Shown here: one piece after another, positions 8,756 through 18,435 of the stretch
How positions within the stretch are numbered: position 1 is the stretch's first letter
How the letters are laid out: the number at the start of each line of letters is the position of its first letter
DNA from: Phycisphaerales bacterium
GTDB lineage: Bacteria > Planctomycetota > Phycisphaerae > UBA1845 > Fen-1342
Assembly (NCBI GenBank): GCA_016710275.1
Contig: JADJXS010000001.1
Span: 1,736,001 to 1,800,000 of the forward strand
DNA length: 64,000 bases
Reading direction: 5' to 3'
Program-made: the position numbers and the translations under genes
The notes under the pieces: generated by a model
Seen by the model: only the letters and a program-made list of their open reading frames with translations
Told to the model about the DNA's origin: nothing
Databases searched by the model: none

Positions 8756-9958
8756 TCAAGCGGAACGCCGCGCCGCGCTGCGCCCGACCGCGGCCAGCAA
8801 CCCGGCCCCCAGCCCCAGGAACACGATCCCCGAACCGCCCTCGCTGACAAAAGGCAGCGAGATGCCCTTGGTCGGCAGGGCGTGCGTCACCACGCCGACG
8901 TTGAAGGCCGCTTGCAGGCCGATCATCACCGCCAGCCCTGTCGCCAGCAGCCGCCCAAACGAATCCGTCGCCCGTCGAGCCAGGAACAACCCGCGGAAGA
9001 GCAGCAGCAGAAAGACGCCGATGACGGCGATGCCGCCGATGATGCCGAGTTCCTCGCAGATGACGGCGAAGACAAAGTCGTTGTTGGCTTGCGGCAGGTA
9101 ACCGTAGCTCTGCACGGACGCCCCCAGCCCGCGGCCCCACCAACCCCCCGAGCCGATCGCAATCAGCGATTGTCGAATCTGGTAGCCGCTGCCGGCTTCG
9201 TCGGCGGCTCCGCTGAGAAAGGTGCGAATCCGCTCGATGCGGTAGGGGGCGGCCAGGATCAGGACCGCGCCGGCCGCCCCTCCGACCAGCGCCATGGCCG
9301 CCAGGTGCAGCCAGCGCGCACCGCCGAGGATCAGCAGGATCAGCGTCATGACGCCCAGCAGCGCCGCCGTGCCGAAGTCCGCCAGTCCGGTCAACCCGAT
9401 CAGTACGCCGCAGCCGAGCACCACCGGCAGAAATCCGTGCAGGAATGAGCGGATCGAGAACCACCGGCAACTGAGCAGCCCCGCCAGCGCCAGCACCAGC
9501 GCCACTTTGCCGAATTCCGCCGGCTGAAAGCTGATGGCGCCGCCGCCGATCGGGATCGGTACGGAGCGCTGTCCGCCGATGCCGCCGGCGGCACGGTCGG
9601 GAATGATCAGCGCCGCCGCTTGAAGCAGGACCGCCACGGCGAAGATCACCAGCACCGGGGTTGCGCGGCGGGGGGTGGTGCAGGCGAGCGCGCGGTAGTC
9701 CATGTGCGCGACGATCAGCATGCCGACGAACGCGGCCAGCGCAAACGCGGCGTGCCGCAACGGCGATTGGAGCAGGGTCTCGGGCGCAAGCTTGAGCGGG
9801 CCGACCCCGGCCGTGGCCGAGAAGACAATGACCACCCCAAGCGCCATGAGCAGCCCGACGAGGAAGACCATCGTGCCGTCGTACAGGGCCCCTGCATCCC
9901 CAGCGTCGTCGATGCGGGGCGGGGCGGAGTGCTCGGCCTGGGTGATCGTGCGCGGCAT
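8756..9958 (-). CDS. ftsW: Septal peptidoglycan glycosyltransferase FtsW (SEDS family)
   Basis: 400 residues with about ten hydrophobic segments, the SEDS glycosyltransferase fold that polymerises lipid II at the septum with FtsI. Family landmarks are visible: FQPAEFGKVALVL after the first large loop, DFGTAALLG, a long periplasmic loop with GYQIRQSLIAIGSGG and GRGLGASVQ, NDFVFAVICEELG, and the C-terminal signature LPTKGISLPFVSEGGSG. It starts 8 nt after the mraY stop with GAGGA before the ATG, so it belongs to the dcw operon. RodA is the alternative within the family; the position beside mraY and ftsI favours FtsW. Confidence 0.9.
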   Translation of the reverse strand: MPRTITQAEHSAPPRIDDAGDAGALYDGTMVFLVGLLMALGVVIVFSATAGVGPLKLAPETLLQSPLRHAAFALAAFVGMLIVAHMDYRALACTTPRRATPVLVIFAVAVLLQAAALIIPDRAAGGIGGQRSVPIPIGGGAISFQPAEFGKVALVLALAGLLSCRWFSIRSFLHGFLPVVLGCGVLIGLTGLADFGTAALLGVMTLILLILGGARWLHLAAMALVGGAAGAVLILAAPYRIERIRTFLSGAADEAGSGYQIRQSLIAIGSGGWWGRGLGASVQSYGYLPQANNDFVFAVICEELGIIGGIAVIGVFLLLLFRGLFLARRATDSFGRLLATGLAVMIGLQAAFNVGVVTHALPTKGISLPFVSEGGSGIVFLGLGAGLLAAVGRSAARRSA

Positions 9959-9965
9959 CGTTCCT

Positions 9966-11135
9966 CTAACGGAGCTTCAGGGTGGCCAGGCCGAACGCCG
10001 CGAAGAGCGCTCCGAGCAGCCAGAAACGCATGACCACCTGTGTCTCCGTCCATCCGCCGAGATGAAAATGGTGGTGGATCGGGGTGCAGCGGAAGAAGCG
10101 CCGGCCGTTCATCAGTCGGAAGGTCGTCACCTGAATCAGCACCGAGAGTGCCTCGATGACAAACACGCCGCCGATGATCAACAGCATCAGCTCCTGGCGC
10201 GTAACAATCGCGACGTAGCCGATCAGGCCGCCGAGCGGCAGTGAGCCGGTGTCCCCCATGAAGACCCGCGCCGGATAGCCGTTGTACCACAGGAAGCCCA
10301 GGCACGATCCCACGATGGCCCCGCACAGCACGGCCAGCTCCCCAGCGCCGCTGATGTGAAAGAGCAGCAGGCCCCGCGAGAGATCGGGATCGCCGACGAC
10401 GTGCGACAGCACGAGAAACGCGCCGGCGGTCAGGACGACGCAACCGCTGGCCAGGCCATCCATGCCGTCCGTCAGGTTGACGGCATTGGATGTGCCGGCG
10501 ACGACCAGCACGGTGATCAGCGCGAACAGCCACAGCGGCAGCCGCACGCCCCAGAATCCGTCCGCCAGCAGCTCACCCTTGTAGAAGGGGATCGAGAGCA
10601 CGTTCCAGTAGGGGCTGTAGGCGGCATCAAGGTCGGTCCAGCGGTCGAGCTGCGAGGTCACGTCCCCGGATCGAAAAACGAAAATCGCCAGCAGCACGCC
10701 CAGCGCCGTCTGAAATACGAGCTTCTCCCACTTTTTCAGCCCGTCGCGCGTCCCGACGCGCCGCGAGGCGGTCAGCTTGAGCCAGTCGTCGAAACCGCCC
10801 AGTGCTGCCAGCCAGACCAGGCAGAACAGCCCCAGTACGAGATAGAAGTTGGTGAGGTCGCCCAGCAGCAGCGACGACACCGCGATGGCGGCGACGATCA
10901 GAACGCCGCCCATCGTCGGCGTGTCGGTCTTGCCGTGGTTGAGCTGATTCAGCGTGGCGTGATCAAACTCCGGACGGTCGCCGATCTTGAGGCGCGTGAG
11001 CATCCGGATGACCAGCGGCCCCAGCCACCACACCACGCCGAACGCGACCAGCACCGCCAGCGCCGCGCGAAAGAGCGGGCTTTTGTAGGCGTAGGGGCGG
11101 TCCTCCAGCAGCCATTGAAAAAGCCAGTAGAGCAT
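9966..11135 (-). CDS. mraY: Phospho-N-acetylmuramoyl-pentapeptide-transferase MraY
   Basis: 389 residues, about ten membrane helices. The enzyme transfers phospho-MurNAc-pentapeptide from UDP to undecaprenyl phosphate, giving lipid I. Diagnostic motifs are GKTDTPTMGG near residue 70, NAVNLTDGMDGLA (the catalytic Asp region), GFLWYN and MGDTGSLPLGG, and the histidine motif FFRCTPIHHHFHLGG near the C-terminus. It lies 54 nt downstream of murF and 7 nt upstream of ftsW. In the usual bacterial order murD would separate mraY and ftsW; here nothing does. Confidence 0.96.
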   Translation of the reverse strand: MLYWLFQWLLEDRPYAYKSPLFRAALAVLVAFGVVWWLGPLVIRMLTRLKIGDRPEFDHATLNQLNHGKTDTPTMGGVLIVAAIAVSSLLLGDLTNFYLVLGLFCLVWLAALGGFDDWLKLTASRRVGTRDGLKKWEKLVFQTALGVLLAIFVFRSGDVTSQLDRWTDLDAAYSPYWNVLSIPFYKGELLADGFWGVRLPLWLFALITVLVVAGTSNAVNLTDGMDGLASGCVVLTAGAFLVLSHVVGDPDLSRGLLLFHISGAGELAVLCGAIVGSCLGFLWYNGYPARVFMGDTGSLPLGGLIGYVAIVTRQELMLLIIGGVFVIEALSVLIQVTTFRLMNGRRFFRCTPIHHHFHLGGWTETQVVMRFWLLGALFAAFGLATLKLR

Positions 11136-11189
11136 GGGGGTTCGCTGACTCGCATTCTTGCAGGTCGCCGCGTCGAGCGGCGAATTCCG

Positions 11190-12611
11190 CTAATCGCTTC
11201 CACCGACCGCACGAATCGCCGCCGGCGACAGCGCCTCCACCAGGCGCTCCAGCCCCACGGCCCTCGATCCTTTGAGCAGCACCACGTCGCCGTCCTGCAC
11301 GACCTGTCGCAGGCGCTCGCGGCAACTATCCACGTCGGAACACAGGTCCAGCTTCGGGCCGAACAGCCGCGGGTCGGCAAAGGCGTCCTTCATCAGCGCC
11401 CCCGCCGCCCCCACCAGCAGCACGTGATCCACGCGCCCGCCCGCCAGCCGCTCCGCCACCTGCCGGTGCAGCGCCGCCGAACGAGCGCCCAGTTCACGCA
11501 TCTCCCCGAACACGACGATGCGCCGGCCGGCCGTCGGCACGGCCTCGATCGAATCGATCGCCGCCAGGGCGCTGCGCGGGTTGGCGTTGTAGGCGTCGTT
11601 GATCAGCGTGACTCCGCCAAGCTGCATCAGCTCGCTGCGCATCGGCGGGGCCTTGAACGTCTCCAGCCGGGCCGCGATCCGCTCGTGTTCCATCCCCAGC
11701 CGCCGGGCCACTGCGACCGCCCCGGCCGCATTGAGCGCGTTGTGCACGCCGGGAATCGGCAGGCGGTAGCGGAACTTGCCGTTGAGCGTGAAATTCAGCC
11801 AGGGCGGCACATACTCCGCATGGCTGACCCGCAGATCGGCATTCGCCGCAGTCCCGAAAGTCACGATCGTGGCGCCGCCGGTCGGCAGGTGCCCGCGGAC
11901 CTGCGGTGCGTCGATGTTGATCGCGGCAAACCCGCCCGATGACAGCGCCGCAAAGACGCTGCACTCTTCGGACGCCACGCCGTCCAGATCGCGCAGCCCC
12001 TCGAGGTGCTCCTCGGAGAGCGACGTCAGCACAGCCGCGTCGGGCTGCACCAGCGCCGCCAGCGCCGCGATTTCCCCCGGCGCGTTCGTTCCGATTTCGA
12101 CCACCAGGTACTCGTCCGCGGCCTGAGCGCTCAACAGGGTCAGCGGCACACCGATCGCGTTGTTGAAGCTCTTGGGAGAGCAGCGGCCGCGCCGCCCATC
12201 CGCCAGCACATGATCGATCATCGCCTTGGTGGTCGTCTTGCCGTTGCTGCCGACGACGGCGATCACCGTGGCGCTGATCTGCCGGCGGTGGTACGCGCCC
12301 AGCCGCCCCAGCGCCGCCGGCACATCCGGCACTCCGATCAGGCGCGGCTCCGCGACGCCGCGCTCCCGCAACTCGCGGGTCAGCGCGTCCGCCTGGGCAT
12401 CCTCAACGACGGCGGCGATTGCCCCCGCACGCAGCACGTCGAAGACGAACGCGTGCCCGTCGAAGCGCTCGCCGCGCAGCGCAAAGAACAGCTCGCCGCG
12501 CTGCACGCTGCGGCTGTCCGTCGCCACCGCGGTCACGCTGCCGCCCGGCATGTCGCCGCGCGGTTTCCCGCGGATCGCGTCGATGATTTCCGCCAGCGTC
12601 AGCTTGATCAC
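11190..12611 (-). CDS. murF: UDP-MurNAc-tripeptide--D-Ala-D-Ala ligase MurF
   Basis: 473 residues. The ligase adds D-Ala-D-Ala to the UDP-MurNAc tripeptide. The ATP loop is VVGSNGKTTTK; KSFNNAIGVPLTLL and EIGTNAPGEI are MurF family blocks; NDAYNANPRS belongs to the C-terminal domain. The frame is open far upstream inside murE, so the start must be chosen. A GTG at 12609-12611 overlaps the murE stop as GTGA, is followed by IKLTLAEI like other MurF N-termini, and has a G-rich ribosome site. The 4-nt overlap points to translational coupling with murE. Confidence 0.95.
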   Translation of the reverse strand: MIKLTLAEIIDAIRGKPRGDMPGGSVTAVATDSRSVQRGELFFALRGERFDGHAFVFDVLRAGAIAAVVEDAQADALTRELRERGVAEPRLIGVPDVPAALGRLGAYHRRQISATVIAVVGSNGKTTTKAMIDHVLADGRRGRCSPKSFNNAIGVPLTLLSAQAADEYLVVEIGTNAPGEIAALAALVQPDAAVLTSLSEEHLEGLRDLDGVASEECSVFAALSSGGFAAINIDAPQVRGHLPTGGATIVTFGTAANADLRVSHAEYVPPWLNFTLNGKFRYRLPIPGVHNALNAAGAVAVARRLGMEHERIAARLETFKAPPMRSELMQLGGVTLINDAYNANPRSALAAIDSIEAVPTAGRRIVVFGEMRELGARSAALHRQVAERLAGGRVDHVLLVGAAGALMKDAFADPRLFGPKLDLCSDVDSCRERLRQVVQDGDVVLLKGSRAVGLERLVEALSPAAIRAVGGSD

Positions 12612-14170
12612 GCGCGCACCCCCACGTTGGAAAGCGATTGAGCCGCCAGGCGGATTTCCTCGGAATCGTCGAAGTGCATCCGCCGCCCCGCGATTTCCTG
12701 GCTGGTTTCGTGCCCCTTGCCCGCCACGAGCAGCACGTCGCCGCCGCGGCTTTCCTCCAGCGCCGCCCGGATCGCGGCGCGGCGATCGGCGTCCACGCGC
12801 GTGCGCGACCGACCCGCCGCCGTCATCCCGGCGAGAATCTGGTCCATGATCGAATCCGGCGATTCGTCGCGCGGGTTGTCGCTGGTTACAAAGATCACGT
12901 CCGCCAACTCCTCCGCCACGCGCCCCATGCGCGGGCGCTTCCCGGCATCCCGGTTCCCGCCGCAGCCGAACACGACCATCAGCCGGCCCGTCGTCAACGG
13001 CCGCAGCGCCGACAGCACGTTTCGCAACGCGTCGTCCGTGTGCGCATAGTCCACGAACACATCCGCCGGCCCGGCCGGCGCCACGCGCTCCAGCCGCCCG
13101 GGCACGCGTGTGACGGAGAGCAGCCCGGCCGCAATCTGCTCCAGCGCTACTCCCGCCGCCAGCGCCAACCCGGCTGCGCACAGGGCGTTATACACGTTGT
13201 GACGGCCGATCAGGGGGTTCTCCAGCGGCAGCCGCCGACCGTCGGCGCGAAGCTCGTAGCGAGTGCCGCGGATCGAGTCGGACAGCCCCTCGGCGCGAAC
13301 CTCGGCGGTCGGACCCAGCCCATATCGGACAACGTGGGCGCCGCTGTCCCGGATCATGCGCTCGGCCGCCGGGTCATCCGCGTTGACGACCGCCGTGGCG
13401 GTGCGGTCGAGCCGCTCGAACAGCCGCGCCTTGGCCGAGGCATAGGCCTCCATGTTGCCGTGATAATCGAGGTGATCGCCCGTCAGGTTCGTGAATCCGG
13501 CGGCCAGGAAACGCAGGCCGTCCGTGCGCCGTTGATCGAGCGCGTGGCTGGAGACCTCCATCGCGACGGCATCCGCGCCATCGCGCTCACACGCGGCCAG
13601 CAGTTCCGCCAGTTGCAGCGGGCCGGGAGTCGTCATTGCCGCCGCCTGCACAGTTCCGCCCGTCTCGTTCTGGATGGTCCCGATCAGCCCGCAGCGCTTG
13701 CCGGCCGCTGTGAGGATCGAACGCACCATCATCACCGTGGTGCTCTTGCCGTTGGTGCCGGTGACGCCGATCAGCATCGGTGGAGAGCCGGATCGGCCGA
13801 AGCCGCGCCAGCGCAGCGCCAGATGCGAAAGCAACTCCCGAGCGTCCGGGACCGTCAAAATCGGTACGTTTTTCGCCGCCGTCGCAATTCCCGCAGCGGC
13901 GGCTTCCGCACCGCCGCCCGGGCGCTCGGTGACGATGACGGCCGCTCCGCGCTTCACGGCGTCCGCGACAAACGCGCGCCCATCGGCGCTGCGCCCGCTC
14001 ATCGCGAAGAAGATCGCTCCCGGAATGACACGGCGCGAATCGTCGCACACATCGGTGATGCGCAGGTCGGCCAGCGGCGCAAGTGCCTCCGCGGGGATCA
14101 GCCCGCGCAGCAACTCGCCGAGACGCCGCTCGCCTCCTGCGTCGCGTGGTCCGTGTCCGCCCGCCTCCAT
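12608..14170 (-). CDS. murE: UDP-MurNAc-L-Ala-D-Glu--meso-diaminopimelate ligase MurE
   Basis: 520 residues from the chosen start. The ATP loop is GVTGTNGKST; TTPGPLQL, AMEVSSHALDQ and NLTGDHLDYHG are MurE blocks. SDNPRDES carries the DNPR motif that marks meso-diaminopimelate as the third peptide residue, so the wall is probably the diaminopimelate type. The ATG at 14168-14170 has AAAGGG about 5 nt upstream; an ATG at 14197 gives nine more residues but a weaker site. The gene follows ftsI and overlaps murF by 4 nt. Confidence 0.95.
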   Translation of the reverse strand: MEAGGHGPRDAGGERRLGELLRGLIPAEALAPLADLRITDVCDDSRRVIPGAIFFAMSGRSADGRAFVADAVKRGAAVIVTERPGGGAEAAAAGIATAAKNVPILTVPDARELLSHLALRWRGFGRSGSPPMLIGVTGTNGKSTTVMMVRSILTAAGKRCGLIGTIQNETGGTVQAAAMTTPGPLQLAELLAACERDGADAVAMEVSSHALDQRRTDGLRFLAAGFTNLTGDHLDYHGNMEAYASAKARLFERLDRTATAVVNADDPAAERMIRDSGAHVVRYGLGPTAEVRAEGLSDSIRGTRYELRADGRRLPLENPLIGRHNVYNALCAAGLALAAGVALEQIAAGLLSVTRVPGRLERVAPAGPADVFVDYAHTDDALRNVLSALRPLTTGRLMVVFGCGGNRDAGKRPRMGRVAEELADVIFVTSDNPRDESPDSIMDQILAGMTAAGRSRTRVDADRRAAIRAALEESRGGDVLLVAGKGHETSQEIAGRRMHFDDSEEIRLAAQSLSNVGVRA

Positions 14171-14227
14171 GCGTGCCCTTTCCCGGCTCCGGCTCATTGC
14201 GTTCCAGTTCCGTTTACGCGGCGCGAA

Positions 14228-15985
14228 TCAGTCGCCGCCGGCGCGATCCTGCAGCGATCCTTTCGCGTCGAAGTGCGCCTCCGACGGAACCTGCATGTAG
14301 CGCAGCACATCGGCGAGAATCCGCCCGGCCGCCGGTGCTGCGACCTGACCGCCGTAATACTGCCCGGTCGGCTTGTATACCGAGACCGCCACGGTCAGCC
14401 GCGGGTTCAGCGTCGGCGCACCGCACACGAAGGACGCCGTGTACTTGCCCGCGAGGTAGCCCCCGGGGCGGGCGATCTGCGCCGTGCCGGTCTTGCCGAA
14501 TACCTGGTATCCGGGAATCGCCGCCGTCTTCCCCGTCCCGCTGACGACCGTCTGCGCCAGCGCCTGAATTCGCACGGCGCGTGCGGTCGCCTCCGACATC
14601 ACCCGCCGGATCGGCACCGGCCGCGAGTTGTCCCAGATCATCCGGCCGTCGGCCGCCACAATTCCGCGGACGATTCTCGGGCGCAGCAGTACGCCGTCCG
14701 TCGCGAAGACGTTGAATGCGTTCGCCAGTTGCAGGCAGGTGACTGAAATCTCCTGCCCGATGGGGATCGACTGCGTGGAGAAAGGCCCCCAATTGGTGAA
14801 ATCGTTTACCTGGCCGCTGTGTTCGCCGGGCAGCCCGACGCCGGTCGCATCGCCGAATCCGAACAGCCGCACATGGCGATGCAGCCGCTCATTCCCGCAC
14901 CGCGCGCCGATCAGCCCCATCCCGATGTTGCTTGACCGGCTCAGAATCTCCTCGAACAGCAGGCTGGCGTAGCCGTGCGTGTCGTTGATGGTGCGCGAGC
15001 CGAACATGCGGCGCGGCCCGTTGATCGCGAAGACCTCGCCGATGCGCGTCAGCCCGTCCTCCATCGCCATGGCGGCGATGAACGGCTTGAAGGTGCTGCC
15101 CGGTTCATACGCGAAGCTCACCGCGCGATTCTGCAAAAGCTCCAGGGCCGCGGAGACCTGCTCCGGCGAGGCGCCGGGCGGCACAGGATTGGACGGGTCG
15201 AACATCGGGGCGTTCGCCATCGCCAGCACTTCGCCGCTCAGCGCGTCGAGCACCGTGGCGACGCCCCATTCGGCTCGATGGTCGGCGACCGCTTTGGCCA
15301 GGTGCTGCTCCGCCACCTGCTGCACATAAGCGTCGATCGTCAGAACGACGGTCGCACCGTCGCGCGGCGCGACGTAGTCATCCGGAGACTGCCGCAGCCG
15401 GCGTCGCTGCACGTCCACGATCGAGCGGCGATAGCCCGGCGTGCCGACCAGGTGTTCGTCGTAGAACAGTTCGACGCCGCCCGCGCCGCGCCCTTCGGCG
15501 CCGACGAACCCCAGAATCTGCCCCCCCAGTGCGCCGTATGGATACACGCGCTGCGAATCCGCTTGAATGCCGAAGGCGCGCAGCCGCCGCGCGTCGCGAA
15601 CGTGCTTGAAGCGCGCCAGCTCCGCGTCGCTCACTTCGCGCTTGAGCACCAGGTAGCCGCGATCGCTGCGCTCTCGCAACTCGCGCTCCAGCGCCTCGGA
15701 GCTGAGCCCCAGCACCGGCGCGATGCTGTGAGCCGCGAACGTGGGGTCATCCACCGCCGACGGGTCCACGAAAATCGTCGGCCGCGGTGCGCTGCCCGCC
15801 AGCACCCGTCCGCGCGCATCGAGGATGTCTCCGCGCAACGCAGGAAATGAAATCGTCGCGGTGTGCTGGGCCGACGCGCGCGACCGCAGCGCCTCGCCTT
15901 CGGAATACTCGATGTACGCCAGCCGCGTCGCACCCCCGGTCAGGAGCAGGGCGACGACCAGGAACAGCGGCGTGATCGGCCTCAT
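14228..15985 (-). CDS. ftsI: Peptidoglycan transpeptidase FtsI/PBP3-like (class B PBP)
   Basis: 585 residues. One N-terminal membrane segment (about 5-22) is followed by the PBP dimerisation domain (about 50-200) and the transpeptidase domain. The three active-site motifs are complete: STFK at 297-300, SSN at 351-353 and KTG at 498-500. The enzyme cross-links septal peptidoglycan and pairs with FtsW in this operon. The length is normal for the family and there is no C-terminal PASTA domain. It lies 12 nt after the ftsL-like gene. Two short ORFs antisense to it are shadows. Confidence 0.93.
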   Translation of the reverse strand: MRPITPLFLVVALLLTGGATRLAYIEYSEGEALRSRASAQHTATISFPALRGDILDARGRVLAGSAPRPTIFVDPSAVDDPTFAAHSIAPVLGLSSEALERELRERSDRGYLVLKREVSDAELARFKHVRDARRLRAFGIQADSQRVYPYGALGGQILGFVGAEGRGAGGVELFYDEHLVGTPGYRRSIVDVQRRRLRQSPDDYVAPRDGATVVLTIDAYVQQVAEQHLAKAVADHRAEWGVATVLDALSGEVLAMANAPMFDPSNPVPPGASPEQVSAALELLQNRAVSFAYEPGSTFKPFIAAMAMEDGLTRIGEVFAINGPRRMFGSRTINDTHGYASLLFEEILSRSSNIGMGLIGARCGNERLHRHVRLFGFGDATGVGLPGEHSGQVNDFTNWGPFSTQSIPIGQEISVTCLQLANAFNVFATDGVLLRPRIVRGIVAADGRMIWDNSRPVPIRRVMSEATARAVRIQALAQTVVSGTGKTAAIPGYQVFGKTGTAQIARPGGYLAGKYTASFVCGAPTLNPRLTVAVSVYKPTGQYYGGQVAAPAAGRILADVLRYMQVPSEAHFDAKGSLQDRAGGD

Positions 15986-15997
15986 CGGGTCTTTCCG

Positions 15998-16291
15998 TCA
16001 GGGGTTCCTGCGGCGCGGCGGCAGTCGTTGCGGATTTCGCGGCTTGGCCGGTGCATTCTGGACGGCCGGCTGCTCGCGCGCATCGCCCAGCCCCGCTCGA
16101 ATCTGCAGCGGGTTGCGCAGACGCGCCAGCTCCAGCTCCCGTTCGCGAACCTGGTTCAGCAGGGCGTCGGCCTCGCGATCCAGCTCCGACGTGCGGAATT
16201 GCAGGTGCGTCACCTCGGCCCGAAGAGCGACCACAGTCAGCGCTACCGCCAGCGCCGTCACAAGCACCGCAATCGTTCGCGTCAGCGTCAC
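15998..16291 (-). CDS. FtsL-like division protein
   Basis: 97 residues. There is a single N-terminal membrane helix (about 6-23). It is followed by a heptad-like coiled-coil stretch with EVTHLQFRTSELDREADALL and ELELARLR, then a basic Pro/Arg tail. Size, topology and position directly before ftsI match FtsL, whose sequence is poorly conserved. The identification therefore rests on context and shape. The start is GTG at 16289-16291, with no good ribosome site. FtsL would act with FtsQ and FtsB to activate FtsW/FtsI; no ftsQ or ftsB is seen in the window. Confidence 0.68.
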   Translation of the reverse strand: MTLTRTIAVLVTALAVALTVVALRAEVTHLQFRTSELDREADALLNQVRERELELARLRNPLQIRAGLGDAREQPAVQNAPAKPRNPQRLPPRRRNP

Positions 16292-16452
16292 TCGTCGGGT
16301 TCCCGCGTTTCGTCCGCCTCTCGGGGAAATCCTACCGCGTTTTCACGCGGTCGCACGGCGGTTTGAAGTTCGGCTTGCATTCTGACGTGATTCAGCGGCC
16401 CTCTGCCGCCCACGCGCGCGACACAGCGCCGATTGTCGCAATTCGGCGCAAT

Positions 16453-17430
16453 TCAGCGCGAAGCAACGCGCTCCGGCGGCAGCCGCAAAACCGTTCCGGC
16501 CTGGATTCGATCGCCGTTCGAGATGGCGTTCAGCTTCGCCAGCTCCGGCCAGCGGCTGCCGTCCTTCAGAATCTTCGCGGCAATCGAGCGCAGCGAGTCA
16601 TTCGGCTGGACCTTGTACGTGCGCGCCGCGTGCGGCTCGGCAACCGTCGCATCTCGGCCGGCCGGCGGCCGGCTGCGCGAGTCACCGCTCGCGACCGAAT
16701 CGGCCGTCCGCAGCGGTTCCGCACCGGGTGAGCGCGGCTTTGCGTTCGACACCATCGGCGTCGTACCGCCCGCAGTGGGGATCACCAATACCGCGCCAAC
16801 CAGCAGCCGATCCGGGCGGGCCTTGAGCGCCGGGTTTGCTTCCAGAAGCCGCTGGACAGCTTCCGGCGAGTCGCTTTGCAACTCCCGCCGTGCAATCCGC
16901 ACGAGCGTGTCGCCGGACTTCACCGTGTACCGCTGCGTCGCTTCCGGCTTGACGACTGAATCCGCGGAAGCGCCGGAGCCGGCCGGCGTCGAATGCGGTT
17001 TCGACTCGGCAGAGGTCGTGACCGGCTCGGGGGTTGGATCAACGGGCGGTCGCACCGCGGTGAGCAGCAGCGGCCGATCGGCGATTTCGAGTTCCATCGC
17101 GACGTCCGGAGCGGTCGTCGCATCCGGGCTGCGCGGCGGCAGCAGGGGGGCGGGGGAAGGCGCGACGCCGGGATCCGTCCCGACGTGCGAAGGCGATGCG
17201 CCCCGGGCCGCGAGCGGCCGCTCAGCCACCGGGCTGGGCGTGGTCAGCCGCCGGCTGGCGGGATCGGAAGTGCCCAGTCGCACCCGGGTGTTTCCGGGCG
17301 CGGCGGCGGCCGTGCTCGCCAGGGGCGAGGGTAAATGAAGGGTGCGCGAGTCGATGCCCTGCAGGGCGTAGAAGAATCCGGCGATGACGCCGACGCTCAT
17401 CAGCAGCGCTAGTTTGACGTTGAGCGGCAT
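16453..17430 (-). CDS. Membrane-anchored protein with two LysM domains
   Basis: 325 residues. One N-terminal membrane segment (about 6-24) is followed by a Pro/Ala/Thr-rich linker of about 140 residues. A first LysM domain begins YTVKSGDTLVRIA and a second begins YKVQPNDSLRSIA; they are separated by another linker. LysM domains bind the glycan of peptidoglycan. It starts 12 nt after the rsmH stop, with GGAG upstream, so it is part of the dcw transcript between rsmH and ftsL. No hydrolase or amidase motif is present, so it is more likely a wall-binding scaffold than an enzyme (inference). Confidence 0.85.
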   Translation of the reverse strand: MPLNVKLALLMSVGVIAGFFYALQGIDSRTLHLPSPLASTAAAAPGNTRVRLGTSDPASRRLTTPSPVAERPLAARGASPSHVGTDPGVAPSPAPLLPPRSPDATTAPDVAMELEIADRPLLLTAVRPPVDPTPEPVTTSAESKPHSTPAGSGASADSVVKPEATQRYTVKSGDTLVRIARRELQSDSPEAVQRLLEANPALKARPDRLLVGAVLVIPTAGGTTPMVSNAKPRSPGAEPLRTADSVASGDSRSRPPAGRDATVAEPHAARTYKVQPNDSLRSIAAKILKDGSRWPELAKLNAISNGDRIQAGTVLRLPPERVASR

Positions 17431-17442
17431 TCGGGCGGTCTC

Positions 17443-18435
17443 CTACGCAGCCGTCGTCCGCCTTGCCACGCGGAGCTTGGCGCTCCGGCTGCGAGGATTG
17501 GCCTGGCGTTCGGCTTCATCGGCGATCTGGGGGCGTTTGGTGACTTCTGACATGAGGCCGGCCGCGCGCTGCGACCGGAGAAAATCCTTCACAATCGCGT
17601 CTTCAAGGCTGTGAAATGCGATGACGCAGAGCGTGCCTCCGGGACGCAGGCGCTGCGTGATTCTCGGAAGCGCTGCGCGGAGTTGATCCAACTCGCGGTT
17701 GACCGCCACGCGCAGGGCCTGGAACACGCGCGTCGCGGAGTGAATCTTTCCGGGACGGGCCGACGACTCGCCGGCAAAAACCGACTCGACCGCCCGCGCC
17801 AAGGCCCCGGTCGTCGTAATCCGCGTTTCATGGCGGATCTGGCAGATGCGCTTGGCGATGCGGCGGCTTAACCCCTCCTGCCCGAACTGATAGAACAAGT
17901 CCGAAAGCTCGTTCTCGCTGAGCGTGTTCACCAGGTCGAGCGCCCGCAGCTTCTGGTTGCGGTCGAAGCGCATGTCGAGCGGGCCGTCGCGGTCGATCGA
18001 GAACCCCCGCTCCGCGGCCGCCAGTTGTGCGGAGTTCACGCCCAGGTCCAGCAGGACGTGATCCACCCGCTCCAGCCCAAGCTCGTCGAGCACGTCGGGC
18101 AGGTCCGCGTAATTGGCGTGTCGCAGGATCACGCTGTCCTCCGGCATCGACGCCAGCCGCACTCGTGCGATGGCCAGCATTTCCGGATCCACGTCCAGGC
18201 CGATATAGCGTCCGCCGGGCAGCAACCGCGGCAGAATCGCCAGCGCGTGACCGCCCAGCCCGACCGTGCCGTCCACAAAAGTCTGCCCGGCCGACGGCTG
18301 CGCCAGGGTGAGAATGGCGTCCGCCATGACCGGGACATGCTCAGCGCCGTCTACCCGGTGCGTCACAAGGGCCATCCACCCGGTCCCGGCACCCAAAACA
18401 GCGGGCCGATTGCCGGCGAAAAGAGTGCTGGACAT
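17443..18435 (-). CDS. rsmH: 16S rRNA m4C1402 methyltransferase RsmH (MraW)
   Basis: 330 residues. The enzyme N4-methylates C1402 of 16S rRNA. Family blocks seen are EHVPVM near the N-terminus, FVDGTVGLGGHA (SAM motif), GLDVDPEML, LLDLGVNSAQL, RGFSIDRDGPLDMRFD, and VIAFHSLEDAIVK near the end. The region before EHVPVM is about 30 residues, longer than usual. A start at 18375 would trim 20 residues, and neither has a clear ribosome site. It follows mraZ after an unusually long 393-nt spacer. Confidence 0.94.
   Translation of the reverse strand: MSSTLFAGNRPAVLGAGTGWMALVTHRVDGAEHVPVMADAILTLAQPSAGQTFVDGTVGLGGHALAILPRLLPGGRYIGLDVDPEMLAIARVRLASMPEDSVILRHANYADLPDVLDELGLERVDHVLLDLGVNSAQLAAAERGFSIDRDGPLDMRFDRNQKLRALDLVNTLSENELSDLFYQFGQEGLSRRIAKRICQIRHETRITTTGALARAVESVFAGESSARPGKIHSATRVFQALRVAVNRELDQLRAALPRITQRLRPGGTLCVIAFHSLEDAIVKDFLRSQRAAGLMSEVTKRPQIADEAERQANPRSRSAKLRVARRTTAA

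Noticed and set aside
9959..9965. A hidden murD between mraY and ftsW
   Set aside because: Only 7 nt separate the two genes.
12638..14746. 702-residue plus-strand open frame
   Set aside because: Antisense to murE and ftsI, whose catalytic motifs are intact.
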